Notes: generated from the letters alone by a model not told the origin. DNA of 64,000 nucleotides from Flaccisagitta enflata (GCA_965153355.1 OZ231128.1:38626001-38690000), one strand, 5' to 3'. Counted from the stretch's first letter, positions 47,161 to 63,061 are shown. Numbers and translations: made by a program.

Positions 47161-50100
47161 GGGTCGGTTAAGGGGTTGGTTGGTCCCCGGTCTGCGTCGG
47201 GGGTTGTTTTTAGCCACGGTGATGGTGGTTTAGGTCGGTTAAGGGGTTGGTTGGTCCCCGGTCTGCGTCGGGGGTTGTTTTTAGCCACGGTGATGGTGGT
47301 TTAGGTCGGTTAAGGGGTTGGTTGGTCCCCGGTCTGCGTCGGGGGTTGTTTTTAGCCACGGTGATGGTGGTTTAGGTCGGTTAAGGGGTTGGTTGGTCCC
47401 CGGTCTGCGTCGGGGGTTGTTTTTAGCCACGGTGATGGTGGTTTAGGTCGGTTAAGGGGTTGGTTGGTCCCCGGTCTGCGTCGGGGGTTGTTTTTAGCCA
47501 CGGTAATGGTAGTTTAGGTCGGTTAAGGGGTTGGTTGGTCCCTGGTCTGCGTCGGGGGTTGTTTTTAGCCACGGTGATGGTGGTTTAGGTCGGTTAAGGG
47601 GTTGGTTGGTCCCCGGTCTGCGTCGGGGGTTGTTTTTAGCCACGGTGATGGTGGTTTAGGTCGGTTAAGGGGTTGGTTGGTCCCCAGTCTGCGTCGGGGG
47701 TTGTTTTTAGCCACGGTGATGGTGGTTTAGGTCGGTTAAGGGGTTGGTTGGTCCCCGGTCTGCGTCGGGGGTTGTTTTTAGCCACGGTGATGGTGGTTTA
47801 GGTCGGTTGAGGGGTTGGTTGGTCCCCGGTCTGCGTCGGGTTGTTTTTAGCCACGGTGATGGTAGTTTAGGTCGGTTAAGGGGTTGGTTGGTCCCGGTCT
47901 GCGTCGGGGTTGTTTTAGCGGTGATGGTGGTTTAGGTCGGTTAAGGGGTTGGTTGGTCCCCGGTCTGCGTCGGGGGTTGTTTTAGCCGGTGATGGTGGTT
48001 TAGGTCGGTTAAGGGTTGGTTGGTCCCGGTCTGCGTCGGGGTTGTTTTTAGCACGGTGATGGTGGTTTAGGTCAGTTAAGGGGTTGGTTGGTCCCCGGTC
48101 TGCGTCGGGGGTTGTTTTTAGCCACGGTGATGGTGGTTTAGGTTGGTTAAGGGGTTGGTTGGTCCCCGGTCTGCGTCGGGGGTTGTTTTTAGCCACGGTG
48201 ATGGTGGTTTAGGTCGGTTAAGGGGTTGGTTGGTCCCCGGTCTGCGTCGGGGGTTGTTTTTAGCCACGGTGATGGTGGTTTAGGTCGGTTAAGGGGTTGG
48301 TTGGTCCCCGGTCTGCGTCGGGGGTTGTTTTTAGCCACGGTGATGGTGGTTTAGGTCGGTTAAGGGGTTGGTTGGTCCCCGGTCTGCGTCGGGGGTTGTT
48401 TTTAGCCACGGTGATGGTGGTTTAGGTCGGTTAAGGGGTTGGTTGGTCCCCGGTCTGCGTCGGGGGTTGTTTTTAGCCACGGTGATGGTGGTTTAGGTCG
48501 GTTAAGGGGTTGGTTGGTCCCCGGTCTGCGTCGGGGGTTGTTTTTAGCCACGGTGATGGTGGTTTAGGTCGGTTAAGGGGTTGGTTGGTCCCCGGTCTGC
48601 GTCGGGGGTTGTTTTTAGCCACGGTGATGGTGGTTTAGGTCGGTTAAGGGGTTGGTTGGTCCCCGGTCTGCGTCGGGGGTTGTTTTTAGCCACGGTGATG
48701 GTGGTTTAGGTCGGTTAAGGGGTTGGTTGGTCCCCGGTCTGCGTCGGGGGTTGTTTTTAGCCACGGTGATGGTGGTTTAGGTCGGTTAAGGGGTTGGTTG
48801 GTCCCCGGTCTGCGTCGGGGGTTGTTTTTAGCCACGGTGATGGTGGTTTAGGTCGGTTAAGGGGTTGGTTGGTCCCCGGTCTGCGTCGGGGGTTGTTTTT
48901 AGCCACGGTGATGGTGGTTTAGGTCGGTAAAGGGGTTGGTTTGGTCCCCGGTCTGCGTCGAGGTTGTTTTTAGCCACGGTGATGGTGGTTTAGGTCGGTT
49001 AAGGTTGGTTGGTCGGTCTGCGTCGGGGTTGTTTTAGCCACAGTGATGGTGGTTTAGGTCGGTTAAGGGTTGGTTGGTCCCGGTCTGCGTCGGGGGTTGT
49101 TTTTAGCCACGGTGATGGTGGTTTAGGTCGGTTAAGGGGTTGGTTGGTCCCCGGTCTGCGTCGGGGGTTGTTTTTAGCCACGGTGATGGTGGTTTAGGTC
49201 GGTTAAGGGGTTGGTTGGTCCCCGGTCTGCGTCGGGGGTTGTTTTTAGCCACGGTGATGGTGGTTTAGGTCGGTTAAGGGGTTGGTTGGTCCCCGGTCTG
49301 CGTCGGGGGTTGTTTTTAGCCACGGTGATGGTGGTTTAGGTCGGTTAAGGGGTTGGTTGGTCCCCGGTCTGCGTCGGGGGTTGTTTTTAGCCACGGTGAT
49401 GGTGGTTTAGGTCGGTTAAGGGGTTGGTTGGTGTCGCCCGCGTTGTTTTTAGCCACGGTGATGGTGGTTTAGGTCGGTTAAGGGGTTGGTTGGTCCCCGG
49501 TCTGCGTCGGGGGTTGTTTTTAGCCACGGTGATGGTGGTTTAGGTCGGTTAAGGGGTTGGTTGGTCCCCGGTCTGCGTCGGGGGTTGTTTTTAGCCACGG
49601 TGATGGTGGTTTAGGTCGCCGAAAAGGGTTGGTTGGTCCCCGGTCTGCGTCGGGGTTGTTTTTAGCCACGTGTGATGGTGGTTTAGGTCGGTTAAGGGTT
49701 GGTTGGTCCTCGGTCTGCGTCAGGTTGTTTTTAGCCACGGTGATGGTGGTTTAGGTCGGTTAAAGGGTTGGTTGGTCCCCGGTCTGCGTCGGGGTTGTTT
49801 TTGCCACGGTGATGGTGGTTTAGGTGTTGCTGGTTGGTTGGTCCCGGTCCGCGTCGAGGGGGTTGCTTTTAGCCACGGTGATGGTGGTTTAGGTCGGTTA
49901 AGTTGGTTGGTCCCGGGTCTGCGTCGGGGGTTGTTTTTAGCCACGGTGATGGTGGTTTAGGTCGGTTAGGGTTGGTTGGTCCCGGTCTGCGTCGGGGGTT
50001 GTCTTTAGCCACGGTGATGGTGGTCTAGGTCGGTTAAGGGGTTGGTTGGTCCCCGGTCTGCGTCGGGGGTTGTTTTTAGCCACGGTGATGGTGGTTTAGG

Positions 50101-51200
50101 TCGGTTAAGGGGTTGGTTGGTCCCCGGTCTGCGTCGGGGGTTGTTTTTAGCCACGGTGATGGTGGTTTAGGTCGGTTAAGGGGTTGGTTGGTCCCCGGTC
50201 TGCGTCGGGGGTTGTTTTTAGCCACGGTGATGGTGGTTTAGGTCGGTTAAGGGGTTGGTTGGTCCCCGGTCTGCGTCGGGGGTTGTTTTTAGCCACGGTG
50301 ATGGTGGTTTAGGTCGGTTAAGGGGTTGGTTGGTCCCCGGTCTGCGTCGGGGGTTGTTTTTAGCCACGGTGATGGTGGTTTAGGTCGGTTAAGGGGTTGG
50401 TTGGTCCCCGGTCTGCGTCGGGGGTGGTTTTTAGCCACGGTGATGGTGGTTTAGGTCGGTTAAGGGGTTGTTGGTCCCCGGTCTGGGGTTGTTTTTGCCA
50501 CGGTGATGGTGGTTTAGGCCGGTTAAGGGGTTGGTTGGTCCCCGGTCTGCGTCGGGGGTTGTTTTTAGCCACGGTGATGGTGGTTTAGGTCGGTTAAGGG
50601 GTTGGTTGGTCCCCGGTCTGCGTCGGGGGTTGTTTTTAGCCACGGTGATGGTGGTTTAGGTCGGTTAAGGGGTTGGTTGGTCCCCGGTCTGCGTCGGGGG
50701 TTGTTTTTAGCCACGGTGATGGTGGTTTAGGTCGGTTAAGGGGTTGGTTGGTCCCCGGTCTGCGTCGGGGGGTTGTTTTTAGCCACGGTGATGGTGGTTT
50801 AGGTCAGTTAAGGGGTTGGTTGGGGTCTGCGTGGGGTTGTTCATGTGATGGTGGTTTAGGCCGGTTAGGGGTTGGTTGGTCCCCGGTCTGCGTCGGGGGT
50901 TGTTTTTAGCCACGGTGATGGTGGTTTAGGTCGGTTAAGGGGTTGGTTGGTCCCCGGTCTGCGTCGGGGGTTGTTTTTAGCCACGGTGATGGTGGTTTAG
51001 GTCGGTTAAGGGGTTGGTTGGTCCCCGGTCTGCGTCGGGGGTTGTTTTTAGCCACGGTGATGGTGGTTTAGGTCGGTTAAGGGGTTGGTTGGTCCCCGGT
51101 CTGCGTCGGGGGTTGTTTTTAGCCACGGTGATGGTGGTTTAGGTCGGTTAAGGGGTTGGTTGGTCCCCGGTCTGCGTCGGGGGTTGTTTTTAGCCACGGT
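47161..51200 (+). repeat. 71-bp satellite array, about 57 units
   Basis: The unit starts GGTCGGTTAAGGGGTTGGTT, passes through CCCCGGTCTGCGTCGGGGGT and TGTTTTTAGCCACGGTGATG, and ends GTGGTTTA. The period is 71 bases (for example 47162 to 47233). Most units are identical or nearly so. Degenerate units cluster at about 47810-48070, 48915-49075, 49425-49445, 49610-50000, 50395-50520 and 50760-50880, mainly with one-base losses in C, G or T runs. 71 is not a multiple of 3, so the short open frames over it cannot persist and are not genes. Confidence 0.98.
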
Positions 51201-52085
51201 GCCCCAGGCCCTCCCAGGTCTGAAATCTGCCCTCTCAGGCCTTGAATCTGCCCTCTCAGGTCTGAAATCTGGCCTTTCAGGCCTGAAATCTGTCCTTTCA
51301 GGCCTTATCCCCGCTCTTACAGATTCAAGGCCTGAGATGGTAGATTTTACTATCTAGGAAATAGAAATCTTCCCGCACGTTTCAGTCTATAACTCTTGTG
51401 AAAATCATCTGACTAAGAAAAAATTGGTGACTAAAATGAAGCTCTTCGAATTTGCAAGCCATCTACGCAAACCGCATCCTGCTATCTCATTGGGTTTAGA
51501 AGTTATCTTAATTTGAATGAAATCATTCCATTTGAAGATTTCTTAATTTGAATTTTTTACAGTAAGTCTTATCCATTCAAAGTTAAATATCTCCGTTGTT
51601 TTTTGATCAATTGACAAAAAATTGGTGGCCAAAATGAAGAGTTTTTCGAGGGGCATCTTTTTCCTTTTTTGCGCAACAAATTCAGTTCAGCCGTTTAAAA
51701 GTTATGATCACTCAAAGATAAAAAGGAGGAAAAAATTTGTTTCATGGAAAAAGGCTGGAAGCCATCACTCCAAAGTACCTCCTGATACTTTACAAATTGC
51801 TGAACCGGCCATTGGCGGTGATAATTGAGTCAGGGGGAGCCTACATCTATCATTGATCCATTTGCAATCAACAGATATACGTGATCATGTAGATAAATGA
51901 CATGAATTCATAGGTGGGAAGATTTCTATTTCCTAGATAGTAGGCCTGAGAGGGTAGATTTCAGGCCTGAGAGGACAAATTTCAGGCCTGAGAGGGCGTG
52001 GGGGGGCGGACGGAATGACGGACGGACGGACGAAAGTCCCCCTGTGTTCTACAGGACTTCGTCCCCTTCAGGGCCACTGCCCTGC
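51200..52085. repeat. Inverted repeat with GGCCTGAGAGGGC units, and HE-related right end
   Basis: 51205-51345 holds short tandems of CCCTCTCAGGTCTGAAATCT type. 51335-51380 (ACTATCTAGGAAATAGAAAT) is inverted at 51912-51945, and GGCCTGAGAGGG units follow to 52000. Inside, AAAAATTGGTG-CTAAAATGAAG occurs twice in direct orientation (51420, 51618). The right end (52005-52085) is the AAGTCC-hairpin HE-related block. Confidence 0.6.
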
Positions 52086-52324
52086 TTCCTCTTTCTCCAA
52101 TTTACAATTATGCAAAGCAGGGCAACGGGTATCGCTGACCACATATTGCCTTTGGGCGACCTGTTGTCTTCTTCTTCTTCTCCTTCTTCTTTTTCCCACT
52201 TCTTCCTCTGAGATCTTCTTATTCTTTTTCCACTTCTTCTTCTACTTCTTCTTCTGAGATCTTCCGAGAGGTGCCCCTATTATTCCGAGTAGCGGCGCTA
52301 CTCGCTGCTCCATAAAAAGTAAGC

Positions 52325-52483
52325 CTGGCAGGGGCAGTGCATAAAAAGGCTAACAAAGCATTTGGGAAGAAGCAGTAATGAAAAAACCGATCGTGAACGC
52401 CGAAAAAGAAAAGTGTTACCATCCGACCATCCGACTGACAGACAAAGCAGGTTACGGAGTCGCGTGTATGCGACTAAAAATCA
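52325..52483 (-). mobile_element. HE element, partial, GTCGC class
   Basis: On the minus strand: head TTTTTAGTCGCATACACGCG with ACTCCGTAACCTGCTTTGTC, GGTC units and a remnant CTGCCAGGC. Left of it, CGAGTAGCG-G-CGCTACTCG (52291-52309) is a perfect 9-base-pair hairpin; a related one is at 33310-33328. Confidence 0.65.
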
Positions 52484-52540
52484 TGGTATTCATGAAAGCC
52501 TGACGTGTTTTCCTGAACGGTCAATCTCTCCAATTTCTAA

Positions 52541-52742
52541 TTTTTAGTTGCGGACACGCAACTCTATAAGAGGCTTTGTCCGTCCGTCGGTCCGTCTGTA
52601 ACCCACGAGTCGAAAAGTGGAAAAAACGAGCGTATTATCTAGATGTTTTTTTTTGGGTATGTGTGTTGGTGGGGGGGGGGGGGGCATGGGGTGTTGATGG
52701 GGGTTGGATGCCCCTGCCCACCCGTCCGCAACGATATTGTTA
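52541..52742 (+). mobile_element. HE element, GTTGCGGAC class, shortened tail
   Basis: Head TTTTTAGTTGCGGACACGCA with ACTCTATAAGAGG, GTCC/GTCG units, CGAAAAGTGGAAA body, a G-rich stretch, GCCCCTGCCCACCC, tail GTCCGCAAC (complement of the head). The end ATATTGTTA lacks the usual GGCC hairpin. Confidence 0.8.
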
Positions 52743-53196
52743 CCCGCGTCACTTGTTATTTTCTTAATCACTCCTTTCACTCACGATTAGTGAAGAATTG
52801 AAGATCTGCATCAACTTTTTTTTTAACAAAGTTAACCTGAAAAAATAGATACTGTGATTTCAGCAATTACAGTTGGGTTTCATTAGAGCACATGCCAAGA
52901 GTCCGAACAAAAACATGCTTTGTAGTGAAGCCGCTCTATTTCCATTATTGGAACAAATGTAAAATTTCTACCTTAAAGGAGGGTGCCCTCTTGCGAAGTT
53001 CCACTGAATAGGTCGAAGGGTAGTTTGAGACACCACACCAACTGTGTCAGTTGGATTTTAATCCGAAAAAACAAACAATAACAATGTGATGAGACGCCGC
53101 TTCTCTTGATACGGAAACCGTTCATTTAGTGATCTGAATTCTTGTTCGCTTTAGTAATCTGAATAGACTACTTCGACCACACACTTCGAACACGTC
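52743..53196. other. No gene recognised
   Basis: AT-rich sequence between two HE elements, without supported exons. Confidence 0.4.
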
Positions 53197-53395
53197 TTTT
53201 GACTCGCGTGAACGCGACTCTATAACCGGCTATGTCGGTCGGTCGATCCGTCCATCCGTCTGTCGGTCTGTCGGGGACGCTTTAGCCCTTTGGCACATAA
53301 TGGCAGTTTTCGCAATATTGCTCCTGCCAAAAAGCTCGGTTAGCTGCCGCTGCCTACCCGCACGCGACTTCGGTAGCCGTGTATCAGGCCTTGTT
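53197..53395 (+). mobile_element. HE element, GTCGCGT class
   Basis: Head TCGCGTGAACGCGACT (first bases altered), CTATAACCGGC, GGTC/GTCC units, tail ACGCGACT, GTGTATCAGGCC, TTGTT. A second, head-only fragment (ACGCAACTCTATAATCC with GTCC units) starts at 53404, directly behind it. Confidence 0.8.
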
Positions 53396-53472
53396 ATTCA
53401 CAAACACGCAACTCTATAATCCTTCATGTCGGTCTGTCCGTCGGTACAATTTCACTCGCATAGCACACAGCA

Positions 53473-53673
53473 TTGCAGTTGAAGTTATGGGACTCTACGA
53501 AACAAGCCATAGGTGGTGAAGCCTTCGATAGAATAACTGCACAATGCACTCCTGAGCTTTGGAACAAGCCTGTGGTCTCCAAATGTAGATTTCAGAGTCA
53601 CAGTAACCTCAATAGCGAGCGAAAGTCAACACCCATTATGACATACCTTACTCAATCTAGTTTTCTAAAATAA
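53473..53673 (+). other. Unassigned open frame
   Basis: Open to TAA after an AG (AGCATTGCAG|TTG): LKLWDSTKQAIGGEAFDRIT, AQCTPELWNKPVVSKCRFQS, then a Ser/Asn-rich end. The composition is protein-like, but the upstream pyrimidine tract is poor. It could be a terminal exon or a relic of a mobile-element protein. Confidence 0.2.
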
Positions 53674-53771
53674 CATGAACGTGAATATGACTTTCTCCAG
53701 CTATGTCTTACGATCTTATGCCTGTTTGACACTCCTCGAATATTACCATTTCATTGAAAATCGAATCTACA

Positions 53772-54017
53772 GGGTGTCCAAAGAATTTGGCAAAAACACA
53801 GGAGGTAATAAAATCAAGGGGAAAAAAACAAAAAGCTTGAAAAAAGAAATGGTAAAATTTGATTACTACAACACAATTTAACACCATTTAAACCTAAAAT
53901 ATACTGTTTCATTGCTTTGTGGGGAAGAAAATCAAAGATTTTGTACCGCAACGCAATGCTTTGTGGGGAAGAGAATCATAGGGGGGATCTAAAGCCGCTC
54001 AATTACATACACCCCTG
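53772..54017. mobile_element. hAT-like non-autonomous element, inverted relative to 35651
   Basis: The right end CTCAATTACATACACCCCTG matches the start of 35651-35942 inverted, and TTTAAACCTAAAATATACTG with CACAATTTAACACCATTTAA matches its middle. The left end CAGGGTGTCC is weaker. No flanking duplication seen. Confidence 0.65.
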
Positions 54018-54683
54018 TCAAAAACGTGATGGCACAAAAACTATACTTTTAGATGGCCCAGTATGCTGAGATTTAGTAAGTAGCCTCCCCTTAAGTTGTA
54101 TTTGTTAAAATGCGCACTTTTTCATGTGGCCTCCCCTGCCTGGTTTGAAAAGCAAGGGGTTTTATGCTCCAGACAAACTTTCCAATCTTATGGGATTTTC
54201 ACACGTGAATTATGATCAAGGATAGTACCAAAATAGCCATATAGCTTACTTTGACATCAAACTTGGTATCCCCAAGTGGTAAATGAATAGGGGGTTATTC
54301 ATCATTGAAGCAGGAAAGTTCTGCTAACTCCAAATTAGGTAAAGGCATTGAAACAAATCCGCAATAATTGTTCGAATGTTATCACTTATCACCCATTTCT
54401 TTTCGTCCATCAGACTCAATTATCTCACATTTTTTGCCTTATTTCAATGGCTACGATCAGTCATGAATAATTCTTGTATGTACTTTCTAAAATTTTGCCG
54501 AATTTATTGGACATTTTGTTAAACACATGCGAAAGATATCTCCTTATCATTTTCTTTATTTCTTTGTCCAAAAATCAAGTTTGTGTATATTCTGATTTTT
54601 GCTACCTCCATCATGCAAATTTTTTTAATTGGCGTTTTATCGCGTGAACACGAGACCAAAACACTCAGCCAATGACAATGACA
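54018..54683. other. No gene recognised
   Basis: AT-rich, no convincing exon or repeat end. Confidence 0.4.
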
Positions 54684-54944
<261 letters not shown>

Positions 54945-55298
54945 GACAGAACCCTCAGTCGTTCCATTTGTTCATGTGCATGTTCAAATCCGTTGGTTGA
55001 CGGTGGAGCTTGCACTGTTGTTGTAGTGGATTTGAAATGATTTCTGTCCCCGATGACGAAAGCGCACATGAACCACAAACACCTCAGCGGCGGCGACTGA
55101 TTGTATAAACGTTTTCAAATTAAAAAAAAAATATATCGTTTTCTTATTATTTTTCTTTGAGTTTGTCTGTCCTCTTTGATCCCGAGGCAGTTAGAAGAAG
55201 AAGAAGAAAATGTGGAAAGTGTTTCTCATCTGGTTTCTCTTTTAAATGCCAGCTTTGGTCTCGGGAGGGCGAGAGTGTCAAACTGCGGAAAGTCACTC

Positions 55299-55302
<4 letters not shown>

Positions 55303-55350
<48 letters not shown>
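55303..55350 (+). repeat. (AG)n microsatellite
   Basis: Pure AG. The surrounding 55080-55768 shows no supported gene; the open frame at 55596-55805 runs into an HE tail. Confidence 0.95.
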
Positions 55351-55352
<2 letters not shown>

Positions 55353-55768
55353 AGAATATGTTCCCATTTGAGTGAATGATGAAAAAATCAACTCTTTTTC
55401 ACAGCCGAAAATAATATTTGTTTACGAGTTTCTTCAAAAAACTAAATGCAAAAGAAAAAAAACCCAAACACACACACAAAAAGAAAACAACAAAAAAATG
55501 GCATTCATCTTTAGATCATAGCTTAAAGAGCCCGATTAGATTAGATGCTTTTTAAATGATATCTTTTATGCCGTGCAACATTAATTGGTTCGCTGATGGA
55601 AAGAGATTGTCATACAACAAACGTCAGACTGCCACAGCAAAAGTGTAATAACGATGAAAAGTCAAGAGAATCGATTGATTTTCTGTTGCAGTTAAATACA
55701 ATAATAATGGACGACAACATCATGTTTTCATCACAGATTGCATGTGACATCATCTCTTATAAAGAAAA

Positions 55769-56142
55769 AACAAGGCCAAGTAGGCCAACCATGCGTCCTC
55801 TTTGAATGAATGTTTTTTTAAGGATGAATGATTTTTTCTTATGGATGAATGGGTTTCTTTTGTTTTTTTTACTAATGAATGTCATTTATGAATGATAAAC
55901 TATTTCATGAATGAATTACTAAATATATACCACTTATGCTGGGTTAGGCCCACTTTTCGGTTGAAAAAATGCATGATTTTGATTTTTCTAATGAATGCAT
56001 TACCAACTAACCAACCAACCAACCAACCGACTTATGGACACAGCCTATCAAAGAGATGCGAGGACGCAGGGGCGTATTTGACGGGGCGTCAGGGGCAGCA
56101 GCTGCTGCCCTTTTTGTTGGGGCACAAACCCCATCGGAACAC

Positions 56143-56184
<42 letters not shown>

Positions 56185-56650
56185 CAAAATGTTTCCAGCT
56201 ATAATACAATGGGGTTCAGATCGATCTACAGAGCCTATTCATCCCCTCGGCCATTCATTTAGTTGTTTAGGTTGATGCCCTCTACCTTCTTCATTAATCA
56301 GATCAATCTGAATCATTTTTCATTTCCAAATTTTCACCAAAAAATCAAAATTCTGTTTAGAAATGTCTGATGGAAAACAATTCCGCTTTACCCCTAAGAG
56401 TGCAATGCTCCAAATGTGATAACATTTTGACAATAACCATGGTACATGTCAATGACAAAACATCATCCTATGGCTTGATTATGCTTTAAATAGTAAACAT
56501 CTTAAATTATAGTGAAGCAAAACTTAATTACATTAAAAAATAAATACTTATTAGTATCATTGGGACACCAGACTCGTTGGGACACAGATTTTGGCTTGCT
56601 GCCCCAAAAATTTGGGCTCAAATACGCCCCTGCGAGGACGCATCTAAAAA
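55769..56650 (-). mobile_element. HE element, GATGCGTCC class, split by a hAT-like insertion
   Basis: On the minus strand: head TTTTTAGATGCGTCCTCG, then the insertion, then the rest of the hairpin (CATCTCTTTGATAGG), GGTT units, ATTCATTAG-type body, tail GGACGCAT (complement of ATGCGTCC) and GGCCTACTTGGCC, TTGTT. Removing 56067-56632 and one copy of its 8-base duplication restores a normal head hairpin. Confidence 0.9.
56067..56632. mobile_element. hAT-like element nested in the HE head
   Basis: Inverted ends CAGGGGCGTATTTGA and TCAAATACGCCCCTG, with a perfect 8-base duplication CGAGGACG on both sides (56059-56066, 56633-56640), the hallmark of hAT transposition. 566 bases; contains (AG)n at 56148-56180 and no transposase frame, so it is non-autonomous. 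Confidence 0.93.
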
Positions 56651-56889
56651 CTCTCAGTGAGGCCATGAAGAAAAAAGAAAAAAACCGTGGGGAGAATGAT
56701 CATGCCAATGTCAATTAACTCGTAAAAAGACTTTTTTCTTCTTGCTACCGCTCTCACTTCTTCCCTTTCTTTCCTCCCTCCTTTAAATGTCAATTAAAAC
56801 TACATCTTTTGATTTTGCTTCTTCCTATATTTCTCCTTCTTCTTCTTTTCCTTCTTTTTCTTTTTGGTTTTTTTTTCGCGAGTTTTCTC

Positions 56890-57089
56890 CTTCTTCTTCT
56901 TCTTCTTCTTCTTCTTCTTCTTCTTCTTCTTCTTCTTCTTCTTCTTCTACTTCTTCTTCTTCTTCTTCTCCCTCTTCTTCTTCTTCTTCTTCTTCTTCTT
57001 CTTCTTCTTCTTCTTCTTCTTCTTCTTCTTCTTCTTCTTCTTCTTCTTCTTCTTCTTCTTCTTCTTCTTCTTCTTCTTCTTCTTCTTCT

Positions 57090-57124
<35 letters not shown>

Positions 57125-57135
57125 TTCTTCTGCTC
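56890..57135 (+). repeat. (TTC)n microsatellite
   Basis: About 245 bases of TTC/CTT with a few interruptions. Confidence 0.97.
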
Positions 57136-57445
57136 CTTCTTTCAGCTTCTTTCCTCTTTCGATTTGATAAGGATTAAGTTTTTTTTTCAATTTCATTTTT
57201 CCTCATCTGCATCTATAGCACAACTTGCTTTACCATATTACTGACAAGGCTATCAGTTTGACTATTGATCAGGCAGTAATCAGTGCAATATGTCACGTTC
57301 TCGTCATAGATCAAGGAATAGAGGGCAGTTCTGCATGCAGTTGCTCATCCTCTTCTCGATTTTCCTGCTCCTCTTCCTCTCTCTCCCCTTCGCTTTTTCT
57401 CTCTCTTTTCCTTTCCTTTTTCATTTCGAGGTTTTCTCTATCCAG

Positions 57446-57534
57446 CTTTAGTGTTGTATCGATGCTGGACCCCCTCACGCTGAGACCAAGGGTCTATTGG
57501 AATAAGGGTTCTTACAACTGTGGAACTGTTACTG
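57446..57534 (+). CDS. Candidate internal exon
   Basis: Acceptor TTCTCTATCCAG|C after a long C/T-rich stretch, donor GTTACTG|GTAACA. The frame (phase 2 in, phase 1 out) reads FSVVSMLDPLTLRPRVYWNK and GSYNCGTVT. The other two frames contain stops or do not look like protein. Neighbouring exons were not found, and the upstream Ser-rich frame is C/T-rich repeat-like sequence. Function unknown. Confidence 0.33.
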
Positions 57535-57739
57535 GTAACAAATTAGAGATCACTTTTTTCATCATAATGTTCTATGCTAGAGCCAATATCCGGTTTTCCG
57601 ATGTCCAGTAGAACACAGAGATGAATATCAATACCCCCAACTTCCTTCTATTTGTTTGTCAGTTTATTTTCCCTCCCTCTCGATATTTTAAGCTCTTATC
57701 AAGCTATCTAACGCATGTCATCTAGCCTTTGGAGCCTGC

Positions 57740-57950
57740 TATCAGCTGAAGTCCACTGAAGTTTGAAATCAGCCCTCTTATATCTGAAATCAGTTCTTTC
57801 AGATCTAAAATCAGCTTTTACAAGCGTGTTATTAGTCCTTACTGGCTTAAAAACTGACATCACAGGCTTGAGATTAGCCCTCATAGGCCTAAATCTTCAA
57901 TCCAGACCACTGAGACCCAAAACAGCCCTCTCAGAACATCTTGCTCTTAC
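57740..57950 (+). repeat. Short CTGAAATCAGCCCTCTC-type tandem
   Basis: Imperfect units of about 20 bases related to those at 51205-51345 and, inverted, at 61140-61390. From here to 58830 no gene is supported; (AG)n lies at 58531-58566. Confidence 0.5.
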
Positions 57951-58526
57951 CTCTTCTTTAGTTGTAGTTGTATGGAAACTCACCCATGTGTTCTAGGAGA
58001 AATCAACCCTTCATAGCCTTTGCGCTGCACTTTCCCCACTACTTTAAAAAAAAAAACACTAGGGCAGGGCAACAGGCACCGTTGTCCATATGCAATCCAC
58101 CACTACCGTGGTGAAAATGAGATGTATAAATGTCTAATTCTAATGACGTTGTTGATGGTGGATGTGCCTCCTCTCGGTAAATTTTCCGTGAAAAATTGGT
58201 CGACATATTCAGATGATCCTTAGTTCCCAGCCATCCAGTAGACATACAACTTACGAACTAGCCTACAAACGGCTCCGTTGAGACATAAGGAGAATGTACG
58301 TACTTTGGGGTTCATGGTTAGTGCGGCATGTGACGGTGCCAAAAACTCAGAAAGAAGCGAAAGCGCAGCGACCGTTGCGTCCTAGTTTAGAAACACAATT
58401 TGTTGGTTGGCCCATTTCCAACAGTTTAGCCTCATTCCGTTCGTTGCTCCTCTCTCTTTCTCATTATACTTAACACGCTAAGACTTTTAAAACCCTATGA
58501 ACGTCTGAAATAGAAAGGGAGAGAAA

Positions 58527-58570
<44 letters not shown>

Positions 58571-58832
58571 AAGGCATACAGTTCCACCGTTATTAAAACG
58601 CAGTATTAGGCTTATCTCTATGTGCAAGTGAATGACTTTTTTTTTTCAGCGGAAAAGGTTTTTTTTTCAAAATGGAACAAGTTGCAATTTTTGGTTAGAT
58701 TCTTTCCCAAGGCTTTTACAATGCCGTTGGCTTTGGTCCATCTCACCTTTTCCTTTTCGTTTGATACTCCTTGACTCGATGTTTGCCCCTCCCTCGCATT
58801 CTTACACATCGACGCTTTCCATCTTTTTCTAT

Positions 58833-59075
<243 letters not shown>

Positions 59076-59230
59076 CATGTTTCAGGCAGGATTGATTCCG
59101 TAGAAACACCCTCATGATTCTAATTTACAATTTTTGGGTGCACTACCTAATTGTAACGATTTTTTTTTCTATTTCAAACGTGCAACAATTGACGAAGATC
59201 TACCAATTGTATCGATTAAATGCTAGTCTA

Positions 59231-59381
59231 TCAAGTTCCTTCATCAATAACCAGACACAGATAAGAGTAAAAGAATCTTTTTCCATCTTGTGATTTCGCT
59301 GCAATGCCCCTTAGCTCCATTTGATTTCGGAACTCTTTCATTTTGTTCACAAACTGCTCTCTGTGAAATGGTGTTAAGGCC
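59231..59381 (-). CDS. Terminal exon with a compact C-terminal sequence (gene 5)
   Basis: Acceptor TATCACCCCCTTGCAG|G is strong, entering with one base of a split codon. The frame runs to TGA at 59231-59233 and encodes ALTPFHREQFVNKMKEFRNQ, MELRGIAAKSQDGKRFFYSY and LCLVIDEGT. KMKEFRNQMELRGIAAK looks amphipathic and the rest like folded protein. A second frame from the same acceptor is also open for about 45 codons (GLNTISQRAVCEQNERVPKS and on), so the frame choice is by composition only. Upstream exons lie at higher coordinates, beyond (TC)n and the tandem duplication. Family unknown. Confidence 0.5.
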
Positions 59382-59498
59382 CTGCAAGGGGGTGATAACG
59401 GGGGTGGCAGACAGAAGAAAAAAATACACTTTGGTTTCCAAGAGACCACAAAACCTTTGCGTAAAACAATCTCTGTCTCTGTCTCTTGGCAATTCATC

Positions 59499-59603
<105 letters not shown>

Positions 59604-59797
59604 CTCTTCTCGCGTCATCATTTTTCTCGATTTCAAATTTTTCCCTGCCTTTTTTCTATTGCGGCAAAATTTTTGATAAACAAATAATTCTTAAGTAAAT
59701 AATGCCTTGATGAGGCTTGAAAAAGGTGAAACAGAATCAACTTTTTTTTTTTTTTTGCAGCAAAAACTCAGAAATGGAAAATAGGTGGGAAAAATGA

Positions 59798-63061
<3,264 letters not shown>

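Noticed and set aside
47161-51200. CRISPR-like repeat array
   Set aside because: The repeats are head to tail with no unique spacers, in a eukaryotic context.
47744-51357. Many open frames of 60-90 codons over the 71-bp array
   Set aside because: They are the satellite unit read in rotating frames; 71 is not a multiple of three and there is no non-repeat coding sequence.
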